64,000 nucleotides of DNA from Begonia masoniana (taxonomy: Eukaryota > Streptophyta > Magnoliopsida > Cucurbitales > Begoniaceae): NCBI GenBank assembly GCA_022432975.1, contig CM039509.1, positions 636,482 to 700,481 of the forward strand, in the 5' to 3' direction. This document shows, in pieces, positions 1-11,312 of this stretch. The notes beneath the pieces are model-generated. The model ran no database searches. It saw only the letters and a program-made list of their open reading frames with translations, and had not been told where the DNA came from. The position numbers and the translations under genes were made by a program. The stretch's first letter is position 1; each line of letters starts with the position of its first letter.

Positions 1-28
<28 letters not shown>
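1..28. repeat. (CT)n microsatellite
   Basis: The window opens inside an uninterrupted CT dinucleotide run. It lies just upstream of the MIR156/157 hairpin and may belong to the promoter or the 5' part of its primary transcript. Its full length is unknown because the window cuts it. Confidence 0.9.
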
Positions 29-33
<5 letters not shown>

Positions 34-44
34 ACATAAACACA

Positions 45-175
45 CGCAAAGGTATATGGGGAGGATATGTTGACAGAAGATAGAGAGCACAGATGTTAAA
101 ATGCATTATCAAATTATGCATCTTCTTCCTTTGTGCTCTCTGTGCTTCTGTCATCAACCCTATTCTCCATCACTC
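45..175 (+). ncRNA. MIR157: MIR156/MIR157 microRNA precursor hairpin
   Basis: Positions 70-90 read as the 21-nt mature miR157 (starts TTGACAGAAG, ends GAGAGCAC). Positions 135-155 hold the complementary star strand (starts GCTCTCTGTG, ends CTTCTGTCATC). They face each other across a loop of about 44 nt that contains a short ATGCAT stem. The flanks (ATGGGGAGGATATG on the left, AACCCTATTCTCCAT on the right) extend the lower stem. In plants, miR156/157 loaded in AGO1 represses SPL transcription factors and sets the juvenile-to-adult phase change. Precursor ends are estimated from the stem. No competing reading frame exists here. The identification rests on my recognition of the mature sequence plus the correctly placed star strand. 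Confidence 0.93.
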
Positions 176-1020
176 TCTCTCTCTCTCATGGCTGCATATT
201 TTCTATATTTACATGTATTTATGTATATTTTATGTCATGCTCTATAGCTAGCTTGGCGCCATGGCCATACAGACGAACTTCATATAATAATCAAACAGAC
301 TCAGTAGGAGTTGAATTCTCTTGTATTTCGACTATCTCTTCCTCTTTTTTGCAACCCTTCCCCACTTTTGCTCTTGTAGTATCCTTTTTTTTTTCATTTT
401 TTTGTTTTTTTTCACTCTTGAACATCACGTAGACGTATAATGTCGTTCTCTTTTTTTTCAATACATTATATCTGTAAAATTATATCAGTTAGTGAGCGTT
501 ATAGTGCAAGAATCATCAACATTTCATAAAATTTTAGTGAATTTTATACGTAATTCTATGATTTTACGGATCTTTCTTAGGAATAATATGATAAAATGCC
601 TTCACACATGGATTCAAATGTCCTAATCGAAGAACACCACTATAAATTAATCGAGATTACTTTCGTCGTATGAATCACAATTATATACAAGTGTACATTT
701 TGATTTATGGCATGAATTAAGCAATACTTATCTTATGTATTTCATGCGCTGACGTGACACTATACTACAACGTAATCATTGTCATACGCAATTCATCTTT
801 CAACAGCAAACTATTCTACTAAATCTAAGAAAACCCACATCACAAAACGATAAATAATTTGAATTTCTAACAAATGTATGAGAAATTAGTAACTACTGCT
901 TAGGATCTTCATTAAAATGTTAAAAGTACTAATCAGCATGGAGTTATAACTCATAAGAAAAAAGGACAATATAGTTTTTGAAACATAAAAACATCACCAC
1001 CTATCAGTAATGTTTTGCAC
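176..1020. other. Non-coding stretch between MIR157 and the first DUF599 gene
   Basis: AT-rich sequence with CT and T runs near 170-190 and 380-420. It probably includes the 3' part of the MIR157 primary transcript and the 3' UTR of the convergent DUF599 gene. I see no supported gene. A 99-codon open frame from 133 overlaps the star arm, is low-complexity and is not credible. Confidence 0.6.
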
Positions 1021-2617
1021 TTACGATGATCGATCGGGCGGAGGAGCAGATTCGACATCGCCATTGGCTTCAACCTCCTCCTCGATCGAGTGGCTGTGTA
1101 GTTCCCTGGTGAAACTAGTGGTGGTGTCAAGGAAATAGAGAACAAACGACATAACACAGCAACAAACAAACATAGGAATAGGTCCGAAAATCCAAAGGAA
1201 GAGAGGGAAAGACAAGTAAAATGCTCGTAATCCGAGGGTCCAAAAGAAGCTGCCCCTGTTCAAGCTTCGAGCAGCATATCGAATCGAATTGTCTTTGTCT
1301 TTGGAGGGAGGAACTGTGACCAGGAAGCTGACATGGGCATAGTATCTAATGGACTGGACATTGCAGAGGAAGGCAAGAAGAAAGCAGAGTAAGATAGAGA
1401 AGTATTTGATTGAAGTATTTATTGGAGTTTTATTTCCATAGATTAAATGAAATGGCGGACCCTCGGAACCCGTCACGCTGCTGGCGAAAACACTGATCAA
1501 GGAGCAGAGAGTAATGGCGGTTGTGGCTAAAAGGGTCGATGCCATTATGTTGTTTCTTATTGTTTGAACTGCCAAAACTCCATTCTTCAAAGGATCCTAA
1601 GAAAATCAGAGATGAGAGTTTAGTTTTCAATCCGAAATTAAACAGTCGTAATGCATTAACATGATTGCGACTAATTTCAGTAATCAAATGCAGAAAAGCA
1701 AGATAAATTTGAGAACAAACAGTCTTAATCCCATGTAAAAATAAGCATGTCAATGCTAATTCATCATACTACTAGGAGGATAATCCTCTAAGCACTCCAT
1801 TTTTGGGTAAAACAGAGAAATAAATCTTGCCCATGTTGAGTATTTTTGCAATTTTGCTATCTCCCTTTTTTGAACATTCGAACTTGTTTAAACGGGAGTC
1901 GTTAATCGCTTAACGATTAGTCTGAATGTTTCGGTATGCTATGACAATGAACATGTTCCAGCTCGAAATCTTGAGAACTCTTTACACAGAATAGTTTATA
2001 AGTATTAGTTTACTTGCTATTTGTTTTAGATAATATCGAGTTTACATAAATAACTCTTCAATTGTCTCACTGTAGTTTAAGAAATTTTCCAATTCAAAGC
2101 TCAATCTGCGATGCATAAAAGCATCAAGATGTGCAAAAATGGATAGAAACCACGCAACAGAGAACTATCAGCACGATCATGGCTCTTTCCAGAAGCAAGT
2201 TTTTAAACAGAAGAAAATTAAGGAGCTCGATCGAATTCGTAAGTGTTCTTCATCTACATATCCCTACGCTTTTATCTTTCATTCATGAAAATCTACTTAC
2301 AATTCTAAAGAAGACCCAAATCAACATCAATTTTTTTTCGTTCATCTCGTGAAAATCCTTTCAATGGCGATTCACCCATCCATATTTTAAAATTGGGCCA
2401 ATCGAACAATCAATCAAGCTCAAACAAAGTGAGTTACAGGGGGGAAAACACTTACAGCCATAATGGAGAAGACCCATTGCTGACGAGACTCGGCATTGAG
2501 AGCAATTACAGTGAGTCTGGGGTTGCGGAAAATAGTGAAAACCAGCCAAACATGGTACAAACCCAGCACCGACAGACCCAAAGGAACGAGCAAGTAATCA
2601 AGCGCCTCCTCCTCCAT
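1021..2617 (-). CDS. DUF599 family membrane protein, copy 1 (245 aa, two exons)
   Basis: Exon 1 is 2617-2456 (54 codons, starts MEEEALDYLLVPLGL) and exon 2 is 1596-1021. The intron is phase 0, with GTAAGT donor and TTCTTAG acceptor. Exon 2 begins DPLKNGVLAVQTIRNN, the conserved block that follows the first helix in plant DUF599 proteins. Hydrophobic segments lie near residues 9-30, 70-90, 110-130 and 165-200, so this is a multi-pass membrane protein. The C-terminal tail is acidic and polar (EEEVEANGDVES). The family is common in plants and its biochemical role is unknown. The paralogue at 4,102-5,358 has the same 54-codon first exon and the same intron position, so the pair arose by tandem duplication. 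Copy 1 carries a longer loop before the third helix (about residues 84-103) that copy 2 lacks. Confidence 0.88.
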
Positions 2618-4101
2618 TGAAATCGTCTCCTCGCTCTAGAAATTTAGCAGAGAAATAATGGAGAAAAGACAAGGGTAATAAAAACAATCAAGACCGCCAA
2701 ATTCATCATTACTTAATCAAGATTCAACGACCATCGTTAATAATGACAATACAGACGTATACCGTGACAAAGCACTTTAGTATATTTTTTTTTTTGTTTT
2801 GTGGTTTGTATTAGATTGATTCATTAACAAGTGGCTTCATTGATTTTATATTTGATTATACCTTAAAAAAAATTATTTTGTCACACGGGCACCCGTCATC
2901 GTAAAATTTAGTATGTCGGGTTTTGCCCGGACTTGTTTTTCTGTCATTTGGTCGGCCTGATGTCGGCTCACAAGCCTCCGGATTACACTGCACTTTACCC
3001 TTTCACCATTGTTGATAGGACGATAAAGTTAGTTAGAGAAAATTTGGCCGGTGATAGCACTAAAATTGTAAACTTTTTATTTTTTTCTCCGTAAAACTCA
3101 AAATTGTAATCTCTACGTTATGTTCATCGAAATAAAATAATTGTTAAGGATACGTGGATCCATGAAACCACCTTTAGAAAATAGTTTATGAAAATTGTTT
3201 CTCAGTCGTCAAATTTGGAAGCGGTGGTTGTGATCGTCTAAGACTGAACGATTCTTTGTAGAAATAAACATCACTCTTAGTATTTTTTGAGCAGATGAAA
3301 GATTGAGAGAACGAAAAACAACCCACCGTAAGCGTCATAATCTTTTGTTTGTTAATTGCATCCGGCTTAAGTTTGGTCAATCGTCAAACTAAACCCGACA
3401 ATTGATATCAATCCAGTGATCTCTTACTTTAATTAAATGTTAAAGTTCATCAGATTTGAACATTTAACTACACTTGATTTTATGATAGTCAATATACAAT
3501 TATTGTTAAATATACGAGTCGATCGTATAATTGTTGATAATTGTACGACTATTATGCACATTGTGAAAAATTTGCACATGCAAAATGATTAGCTTGTAAG
3601 AACAAGGCGACGAAGTAATTTATAAATGCACTCATCAAACCTCGAGATTAAGAAACACGAGTCCCGGTTAAGATCGAATAATTTGTACAAGTGCCTAAAA
3701 TTACAATCGGTTTGATCAATCGAATACATAGAACGACTTGTAGAATACCCGAGCACGCTTTCAGATTTAGCACATTAGATTTATCATATACCTAGTCATT
3801 CACTACCTCTCGGACAAGGAGCAAATTGAAGTCTCTGACCAAGATTTTATCTGCAAAGAGACCTTGTATGCTAGTTTAGAGCTTGATAAGCTTAAACAGT
3901 GGCTGCTTTTAGTACTATCCAATAGTCGGAGACTTGGTAGAACTCGAGCTTGTTAGTAAAGGATGGCGAAGGTGATCGTCATCAGATCGAGCATTTTCCC
4001 TGAAAATTATGGAAAACTTATGATGGGAATTGAAAACTCAAAGAACACTACACTAAGATTGTATTTAGACGGAAGAGAATCAATTTTTCCCTCGAAGAAG
4101 C
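2618..4101. other. Intergenic region between the DUF599 copies
   Basis: AT-rich. It should hold the promoter and 5' UTR of copy 1 and the 3' UTR of copy 2. I recognise no gene, RNA or complete transposon. A 64-codon minus-strand frame at 3,186-3,380 resembles nothing I know. Confidence 0.55.
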
Positions 4102-5358
4102 TTACGAATATTGGTTGGTAGATTCCACGACATTGCGATCGTCAACATCTTGTCTGAAGCTAGAATTCGTATCCAAGAAGTAGAGAATGAATGACATTAA
4201 AACACAACATGAAAACATCGGTATTGACCCGAAAATCCAAAGAAAAAGAGGGAACGAGAAGTAAAACGCTCGTAATCCAAGCGACCAAAAGAATCCCCCT
4301 CGATTTAAGGTTTCGGTAACATATTCTATCGAGCATTGTCTGTGTTTCCGCGTCGGAAGTGTCACCAAGAAGCTCACATGCGCATAACATCGAATAGACT
4401 GAACGTTGCAGAGAAAGGCAACAAGAAAGCATAGGACAATAGAAAAGTACTTGAGAGAGTGTGGTTTGCTGCTTAGAAGAACACTAATCAGAGAACTCAG
4501 AGTGAGAGCTATAGTGGCCAAAAGAGTGGATGCCTGGATGTTATTGCGTATAGTTTGGACTGATAAAGTTCCATTTTTCAATGGATCCTGAAGATAAACA
4601 TGTAGAAAAATTGTCAAGACAAAAGACTAATCCATTGATGCATCAATATAAGCATTCTAAAACCCTAGAATGACAAAAAAATTCATTAAGTAAATCATAT
4701 TTCCTGAAAAAATTGCGATTATCGAAAAAACTAGAACGATATTCATTCGACGGAATAATGCTAGATATACCATTTATTCGGGATCGTTTGGAATTGGAGA
4801 ATCTAAAGTAGCATAAAATCAACTAAAACAACATCAAATTAATTAAAGTAACTATACGTAAAGTAGCATATATTATAGTAACACCCTCTACGTATACCGT
4901 ATGCAGTTGAATTTCACTTCGACCGACCAGATCGACCGACCAGTCCAACCAAAAACTAGAATATATCGATCGAGATTATAAGCAAAATACTCTGGAAACG
5001 AGATCAAACATGGCTGATCCTCTTGAAATTCTGGGTTGTTTTAAGAGCAAAATACTAAGATTTAGCCTAATCTCTGCAAATCTGAAACCCATCCTTTCTA
5101 TCTTGTCCAAAACATTTTAAAACAGTTACAGAAAATAGGGTTCTAATGACCAACAAACACGTAGGAGCTGGAATGAATAAATATGAAAGAACTCACCGTC
5201 ATGACGCACAAAACCCATTGCCGGCGACATTCAGCATTGACGCCGATGACGGTTCGTTGAGGGTGGCGAAATATAGTGAAAGTAAGCCAGATGTGATACG
5301 CCGTCATTACCAACAGCCCCAGTGGGACAAGCAAATAGTCTAGCTCCTCGTCCTCCAT
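4102..5358 (-). CDS. DUF599 family membrane protein, copy 2 (215 aa, two exons)
   Basis: Exon 1 is 5358-5197 (54 codons, MEDEELDYLLVPLGLLVM) and exon 2 is 4587-4102. The phase-0 intron has GTGAGT donor and TTATCTTCAG acceptor. The ATG chosen aligns with that of copy 1; in-frame sequence upstream encodes only the GA-repeat leader (an RERERER run) and is 5' UTR. Exon 2 starts DPLKNGTLSVQTIRNN. Four hydrophobic stretches follow the same plan as copy 1, ending in a shorter tail (DVDDRNVVESTNQYS). The loop before the third helix is about 18 residues shorter than in copy 1. Function of the family is unknown. Both frames are open and both introns keep good splice sites, so both copies look functional. 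Confidence 0.88.
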
Positions 5359-5368
5359 TTTTGGAGTT

Positions 5369-5412
5369 CTCCTCTCTCTCTCCCTCTCCCTTTCCCTGAA
5401 TCTCTCTCTCTG
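5369..5412. repeat. (GA)n-rich tract in the 5' UTR of DUF599 copy 2
   Basis: A CT-rich run on the plus strand (GA on the coding strand) ends about 10 bp before the ATG at 5358. GA-rich leaders and promoters are common in plants and can bind BPC-type GAGA factors. That role here is inference. Confidence 0.75.
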
Positions 5413-5735
5413 TAAATTTTCTATGGAATCAAGTTGACATTCTGACGGAAGAAAAAGACATGCAGATACGTTAAGAGAGACAAAGTCCTTTAGAGAAAAG
5501 CAGAAAAGGAAACAAGAAAGGCCACGAATTTTCCCAATCATTCTGCCATTAATGATGATATATTGAACTTGGACATGATTGTGGTCGTTATGCGTATTTT
5601 GCTGACACGTTTTGTTTTCTACAACATAAATTATGTCCACCCGGAAGATCATGTCGTGATTAATAATGGTTCAGTGAACGTGGGCATGATTTCGAGTATG
5701 ATGCTGTCTTCAAAAATATATATTTTTTAAAAAAA

Positions 5736-6582
5736 GGGTAATTATCGATTTGAACCCTGTACTATACACGTTTTTTCAATTCGGTCCCTGTACTAAAAAA
5801 GCCGGCAAATCGAACCCTGTACTTTGATTCTGTTATCAGTTTAGACCTTCTATCAATAATTTTATTAAACCCTCATTGAAAAGACTAACCAACGATCTTG
5901 GATTCAGTTGACATTTTTACCACATGTTCACTACTTAATGATAAGATAATCTGAAAAGTTTCGTGATTTTTCAACACATGTACGATTTATTGGAATTTTA
6001 TTTGAGTATTTTATAAAAATATTATAATAAATCATACAAATTTTAGAAAATCACGAAACTTTTTTTATTATCTACCCATGATAGGTTGAACATATAAAAA
6101 AGTTTTCAAATAAATCAAATATTGTTTGGTATTTTTTTAAAAATTAATTTATAAAGTAAAGAATAAATTGAGATTAATTTAAACAAATACAAATGATATT
6201 GGATTTATTTGAAACTTTTTTTATATGTTCACCATATTATGGGTAGATAATAAAAATACTTTTGTAATTTTTTAAAACTTGTATGATTTATTATAATATT
6301 TTTAAACAATACTAAAATAAAATTACAATAAATCGTAGATGTGTTAAAAAATCACGAAAATTTCTAGATTATCTTCTCATTAAGTAATGAACATGTGGTA
6401 AAAATTTCAATTGAATCTAAGATCGTTTGGTAGTTTTTTTAATGAGGGTTTAATGAAATTGTTGATAAAAGGTCAAAATTGATAACAGAATCAAAGTACA
6501 GGGTTCGGTTTGCCGGTTTTTTTAGTACAGGGGCCGAATTGAAAAAACGTGTATAGTACAGGGTTGAAATCGATAATTTCCC
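5736..6582. mobile_element. Mutator-like foldback element with 9-bp target duplication
   Basis: The two ends are inverted copies: GGGTAATTATCGATTTGAAC at 5736 matches the complement of the sequence ending at 6582. Similarity continues inward for most of each half, through the blocks around 5,820-5,900 and 6,400-6,480, so the element is close to one 847-bp palindrome centred near 6,160. The 9-bp sequence TTAAAAAAA lies at 5727-5735 and again at 6583-6591. A 9-bp duplication plus long terminal inverted repeats points to a non-autonomous MULE. There is no coding capacity. Transcription across it would give a long hairpin RNA. Confidence 0.85.
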
Positions 6583-6870
6583 TTAAAAAAATTTGTGACT
6601 CTTTATTATGTAATTAAATTATAATTTTTTATTACGGTAATTACAAAATACATCCTCTACTCTAATTCTGCTGCTGAGTAGATTATCAACTGCGTTACTG
6701 AGAAAAATATAAAGACTTTCAATCAAATATTAGTCGTGAAAATGAAAAGACGAAGCACTTGTCACTCAACAATCAAATTTGAAAGAATAGAATATGAATA
6801 ATGGTTCATGCATTACAAAAATATGAGAACGAGGCAGATACGTGAAATTCCGCCGAATACTCATAATTTT

Positions 6871-7030
6871 GACGCCAAAAACCGTCGGTCACAATTTAGA
6901 GGCGGGAAATTGTGGGAGATGAGTATCTTTCACTGAATCGCTTTGATTCGGAATCCCTACACCAACACTTTATGGGAGCTTAAATACACGTATGAAATCA
7001 TAGTGACATGAAATGACCACTTTTAAATTA
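6871..7030. repeat. 160-bp direct repeat, copy A
   Basis: This begins GACGCCAAAAACCG and ends CACTTTTAAATTA. It is nearly identical and equal in length to 7623-7782; the few differences cluster near the start and around 6,930-6,945. Together the copies bracket the truncated foldback. See the finding on this structure. Confidence 0.85.
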
Positions 7031-7613
7031 GGGAAATTACCAAAAACGACCATCAACTACAAGTTTTTGCCGATTCCAACCACAAACAAAATTTTTTAAC
7101 AATTACAACCATCAAATATTGAAAATCTGCCAAAAACGACCACGCCGGACGGACGCAAAAAATCACCGTCCATCCGGGGTCACTGTTCACGTGAACAGTG
7201 ACCTGTTTAAGTTTATTTTTCTCCGTTTTATAAATTAATTTTAAAAAAATAATAAACGATATTGGATTTACTTAAAATTTTTATCACATATTCACCACGT
7301 TATGAGAAGATAATCTGAAAATTTTCGTGATTTTCTAACACTTGTACAATTTATTATAATTTTAGTGAATTATTTTATAAAACATACGTAAAAAAATTAT
7401 AATAAATCATATAAGTATTGTAAAATCATGAAAATTTTCCAATTATCTTCTCATAACGTTGGAAATATGTGATAAAAATTTTAAATAAATCCAATATCGT
7501 TTAATATTTTTTAAAAATTAATTTATAAAACGGAGAAAAACAAACGTAAATAGGTCACTGTTCACGTGAACAGTGACCCCGGACGGACGGTAAAAATACC
7601 GTCCGTCCTGGTC
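7031..7613. mobile_element. Second foldback element, right terminus missing
   Basis: The left end begins GGGAAATTACCAAAAACGACC. The halves are inverted copies around about 7,370 and each carries a 26-bp perfect palindrome with a central CACGTG (7178-7203 and 7553-7578). Internal sequence (AAGATAATCTGAAAA, TTTCGTGATTTT) is shared with the MULE foldback at 5,736-6,582, so they are relatives. The right arm stops near 7,613 at GTCCGTCCTGGTC; the roughly 100 bp that should mirror 7,031-7,135 is absent, and a second copy of the left flank follows instead. Confidence 0.75.
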
Positions 7614-7622
7614 AAAACTTTC

Positions 7623-7782
7623 GACGCCAAAAACTGGCAGTCACAATTTAGAGGCGGGAAATTGTGGGAGATGAGTATCTTTTGCTGAATCGCTTTGTTT
7701 CGGAATCCCTACACCAACACTTTATGGGAGCTTAAATACACATATGAAATCATAGTGACATGAAATGACCACTTTTAAATTA
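7623..7782. repeat. 160-bp direct repeat, copy B
   Basis: Starts GACGCCAAAAACTGG and ends CACTTTTAAATTA. It is the partner of 6871-7030 in the same orientation. Confidence 0.85.
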
Positions 7783-9351
7783 TTAGAATTCAAATATTGT
7801 TTCAATAATTGCCTTAAAAAATCATAATTGCTTAATCTATTAATGAGCATGGATGAAGGGGAAGATTCATTTATCAAATGAAAATAGTTTTAGTTACTAG
7901 GAAAATAAAATTAAATATAATCATAATTTAAGTTGTTGTTTGATTACTATAAATAATAATAAATATTACGTATAATAATAATAATCTAAATTATCATAAA
8001 TAATAATATATGATTATTTGATTATCATAGATGTTAGTGTTTGGTATGTCAAACTATATTTGGGTCGGGCTTGGTCACGTATAGTAAATTGTTTTAGGAT
8101 TTTGATTTATGTTACTAATATGTGATCGAGTCACGTGACTTATTATATCTTGATCTGATTATAGTGAACCTCTCATTTATGTGTTTTTTTTTTATTAACA
8201 TTTTTCACGTAAATTTTGGTATTCTGTTTTTCATATTCTCTTTCGTTTCTTGTTGGATTTTCAAGATTAATTAATCAATTAAAAAAGCTGAGGGGTGTCT
8301 ATTAAATTTCTTAACCAAGCAATTAGGGCAAAAGATATATATTTTAATTATTTTTAATCTTTCCTAGAAAAGAAAAAAAATGCTGTGGGTAGACACAATG
8401 TAAATTATGAATTTATAAAATAAGAATACTTCCATAAACAATTCTTTTTTATAAAACAAAACTCATTTTTCCAACACTTTTTAGTGTTTAATTTTCTTAA
8501 TATATAAAGATCGAGTAGAATTTACGAAGAACAAAGCCAGAACAGTTTGACTAAACAAACTCCATGTGCAATAATTTCTCGAAATTAGATAATTAAAATA
8601 TTATCTCAAAAATCTTAAAAGAAAATAAAATGACGCATCCTCATCATAAACTTAAAATCTCCCGTTTATTTCTCTAAATTATCCTTCATCATTTGATAAT
8701 AATGATCTTTTATCTCTTGTTCTTGCATAAGTTAACCACATTCGAGACTCATCAAAGCCTTACAATAATTTAATCATGCAATTCTTCTCACTAAGTTCGT
8801 TCCAAATGCTCTAATGTATGATTACACTCTTGTAAAAATCTCTTATGTCATCGATACAACTATCAAACTAACTAAACATCGAGTTGCTAGACTACTTTAT
8901 CCAATTTGTTTAGCATGTGAAAAGAATGGGTGAAGCAAGACTAACAAAAACTCGAACTATTTTGTGAAAAAGAGGAGTTCCTCAACCTCCAAAAGAAATC
9001 AAAAGATGGCTTGCAGCCAATTTCTAAAGGCCAAAAGAAGTTAACCTAAAAAAAAAAAAAAAAAAATTAGAGTAATACCGAGTTTACCTTCTCTTCTTTA
9101 CTTTAATGTTACATTTGAGGAGTTAATAATCTATTAATCCATAATTTGTTTTTTCTTAAATTAGAGTAATATTGAGTTTACTTTCTCTTTTTTATTCTAA
9201 CGTTACCCGTTGAGGTGTCGATCATTTATTAGTCTATAGTTTTTTTTTTTCCCTTAAATATTGACGGGGATTGCAATGACATTATTAATGTGTCCAACAC
9301 TTGGCATACACATTATATTTTTTTTATTGTGATGTAATATTATGTATTAAT
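7783..9351. other. AT-rich intergenic stretch without recognised genes
   Basis: It contains ATA/TAA-rich stretches (about 7,930-8,010), a 20-bp A run at about 9,050, and two similar T-rich blocks (about 9,070-9,120 and 9,160-9,220, both with TTAGAGTAATA and GAGTTTAC) that look like a small degenerate duplication. No open frame or RNA is supported. Confidence 0.55.
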
Positions 9352-9597
9352 AATGGTCTAGTGGTACCAGTTCATATGCCTAGTAAGACTTCAGTCTGGC
9401 AGGTCCTGAGTTCGAACTGAGAAGTTCTCGCCAAAATAAATCTGTGAGGGCTGTATAGGCAACTCAAAGCGGATAATATCTTACTGGAAAAAAGAAATTT
9501 GTTACATATGGTATCAGACTGAAGTCCTTTCCCAGTTCGAACCCAGGACCTGCCAGATTGAAGTCCTACTAGGCATATGAACTGGTACCATTAGAGT
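9352..9597. repeat. Inverted repeat with tRNA-like (SINE-type) arms
   Basis: Arms at 9352-9416 and 9535-9597 are inverted copies separated by about 118 bp. Each arm contains TGGTCTAGTGG, which fits the pol III A-box consensus TRGYNNARNNG, and GTTCGAACT, close to a B box. The arms therefore look like two tRNA-derived SINE heads placed head to head. They cannot fold as functional tRNAs: there is no recognisable anticodon arm or acceptor stem. Confidence 0.6.
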
Positions 9598-10151
9598 AAT
9601 TATTATAAATAATTAAAATAATAAATTATTTTAATCGATGAATGAATAAAAAATAATTTTTACATTATACTCTATAGAAATGTAAAACTAGAAAGTAATT
9701 ACTATTTTTTATGATTTTTCTTGCATAATCAAAAAATTAAAATATGTTTTTAGTTATTGTAGTTTACAACATAAATATTTATCAATTTATGTGGTTTTAC
9801 ATAAAATTAATTTTATTTATTTGGATACGTGACATAAAATATATTAAATTGAATTATTAAAATAAATTCAAAAAACCAATAAGAAAGGGAATTGAATAGG
9901 TTAAATTGGAAACAAACTAAAATCTATTTTACCAAAAATCTAAACTTTATAAACGAACTCCAGCCAACGCCGCATGGTCCTGCTCCAATGGTGGTGCTGA
10001 TTTCCCATGGCAACCAACGTTTACAATCCAAACGATTCTGCTTGGAAAAAGTATCTAAACCCTACCCTTTATCATAAACCCTAATTCTAGCCATTGTTGG
10101 GTACCTGTTGCAACTGAAGCTCTTCCATTTCTCCAGTTCACAACCACCCGC
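9598..10151. other. Upstream region of the helicase gene
   Basis: AT-rich to about 9,880, then less so. It should hold the promoter and 5' UTR. A short upstream frame (9892-10077) ends before the helicase ATG; it has no recognisable product. Confidence 0.5.
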
Positions 10152-11281
10152 ATGGCTTACGGGTCTATTTTGCAGGGCTGTTTCAGTTCCACCATGTCCA
10201 TGTCTCTTAGACCCACTTCGCCCTTTCGATTCCGCAGACCGCCTAAAGGTTTAGAACCTTTAGTTCGCTACCTTACCCTGAAGAACAGCCAACCACTAGG
10301 GTTGAGGAACTTCCATTCTCGCTCGCGTTTCACGCCGGGGGTATGGTGTTTTAGTTCTTCTAGAGAAATGGTAGAGTGGAAGGAAAAACAGCTGAATTTG
10401 GTTCGTTGGAGGCATAGAAGTGTTGCGTTTCCATTTTCACAGTACCTTCAAAGCTCTAATTATGGGCGGTTTGCTTATCAAGATGCGTCCAGTGATGAAT
10501 CGGATTACGAAATGGGGTCTCCTCAGCAACAAATGGTTAGTTTATTTTGACATTTTTGACAAATTTTGATTATGTGAACTGGCTTCTTGGTTTTATTTGA
10601 ATTTGGTAAATGTTTAGTTTGAAATTTAACGGCGTAGCATTGATGGTAGCTCTTCCTTCCAGTGGGAACTTTGAATCGGCTTTGAGTTCAAATGTTTTAA
10701 TTAAGAGAGACATTCCATAGTTCCCGTTCAGATCATAAGTTTCTTGACCATTGAAACTTTAGGAGTATGTTTTATTTTGAGGCCATGAGTTATCTTAAGT
10801 TATATACAATGAGTTTGTTTAGAAGCTCAAAATCGTTGCTGCTCTCTCTATCCCGTCAAATATTAGATATAAGATCTTTTAAAGCTATAACTTGTCGCAT
10901 CAGAAGTTACCTTATTAAACTTAAACTTATGTGCAGTTATAAACTTCAACTAATTCAATTAAATTTTGATGACAATTCATTACGTAGAAAGAACCTCTTT
11001 TTTCAACAACTACCTAATACGTTAGACTCGTCCTTACAGACAAGAGATTTGAGAATTTCCTTCTCGTGATATGTTTTTTTCACGGGTAGTATTCTTGGGC
11101 AATAGTCGTCCTTTCGTTTGGCTTTTTCTGTGTGAAGTGTACATCATTTTCTTCTTTAAATACAATCGTAAGATATAAATTTCTATCATTATACAAATTT
11201 AAATAAGCGCATTTGTGTACTGGAGAGTCAGAAACTCTCTTTTTGTGCCACTACTGTTTACGTGCCAAATTCACCATCAGA

Positions 11282-11312
<31 letters not shown>

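Noticed and set aside
133..432. Open frame of 99 codons after the MIR157 stem
   Set aside because: Low-complexity Ser/Phe-rich translation that overlaps the miRNA star strand. It has no recognisable domain.
951..1753. Additional minus-strand frames overlapping DUF599 exon 2
   Set aside because: They are other-frame shadows of the DUF599 exon and its intron. The spliced DUF599 frame accounts for the sequence.
9352..9420. Possible tRNA gene (A and B boxes present)
   Set aside because: There is no acceptor stem, anticodon arm or proper spacing. Better explained as a tRNA-derived repeat arm.
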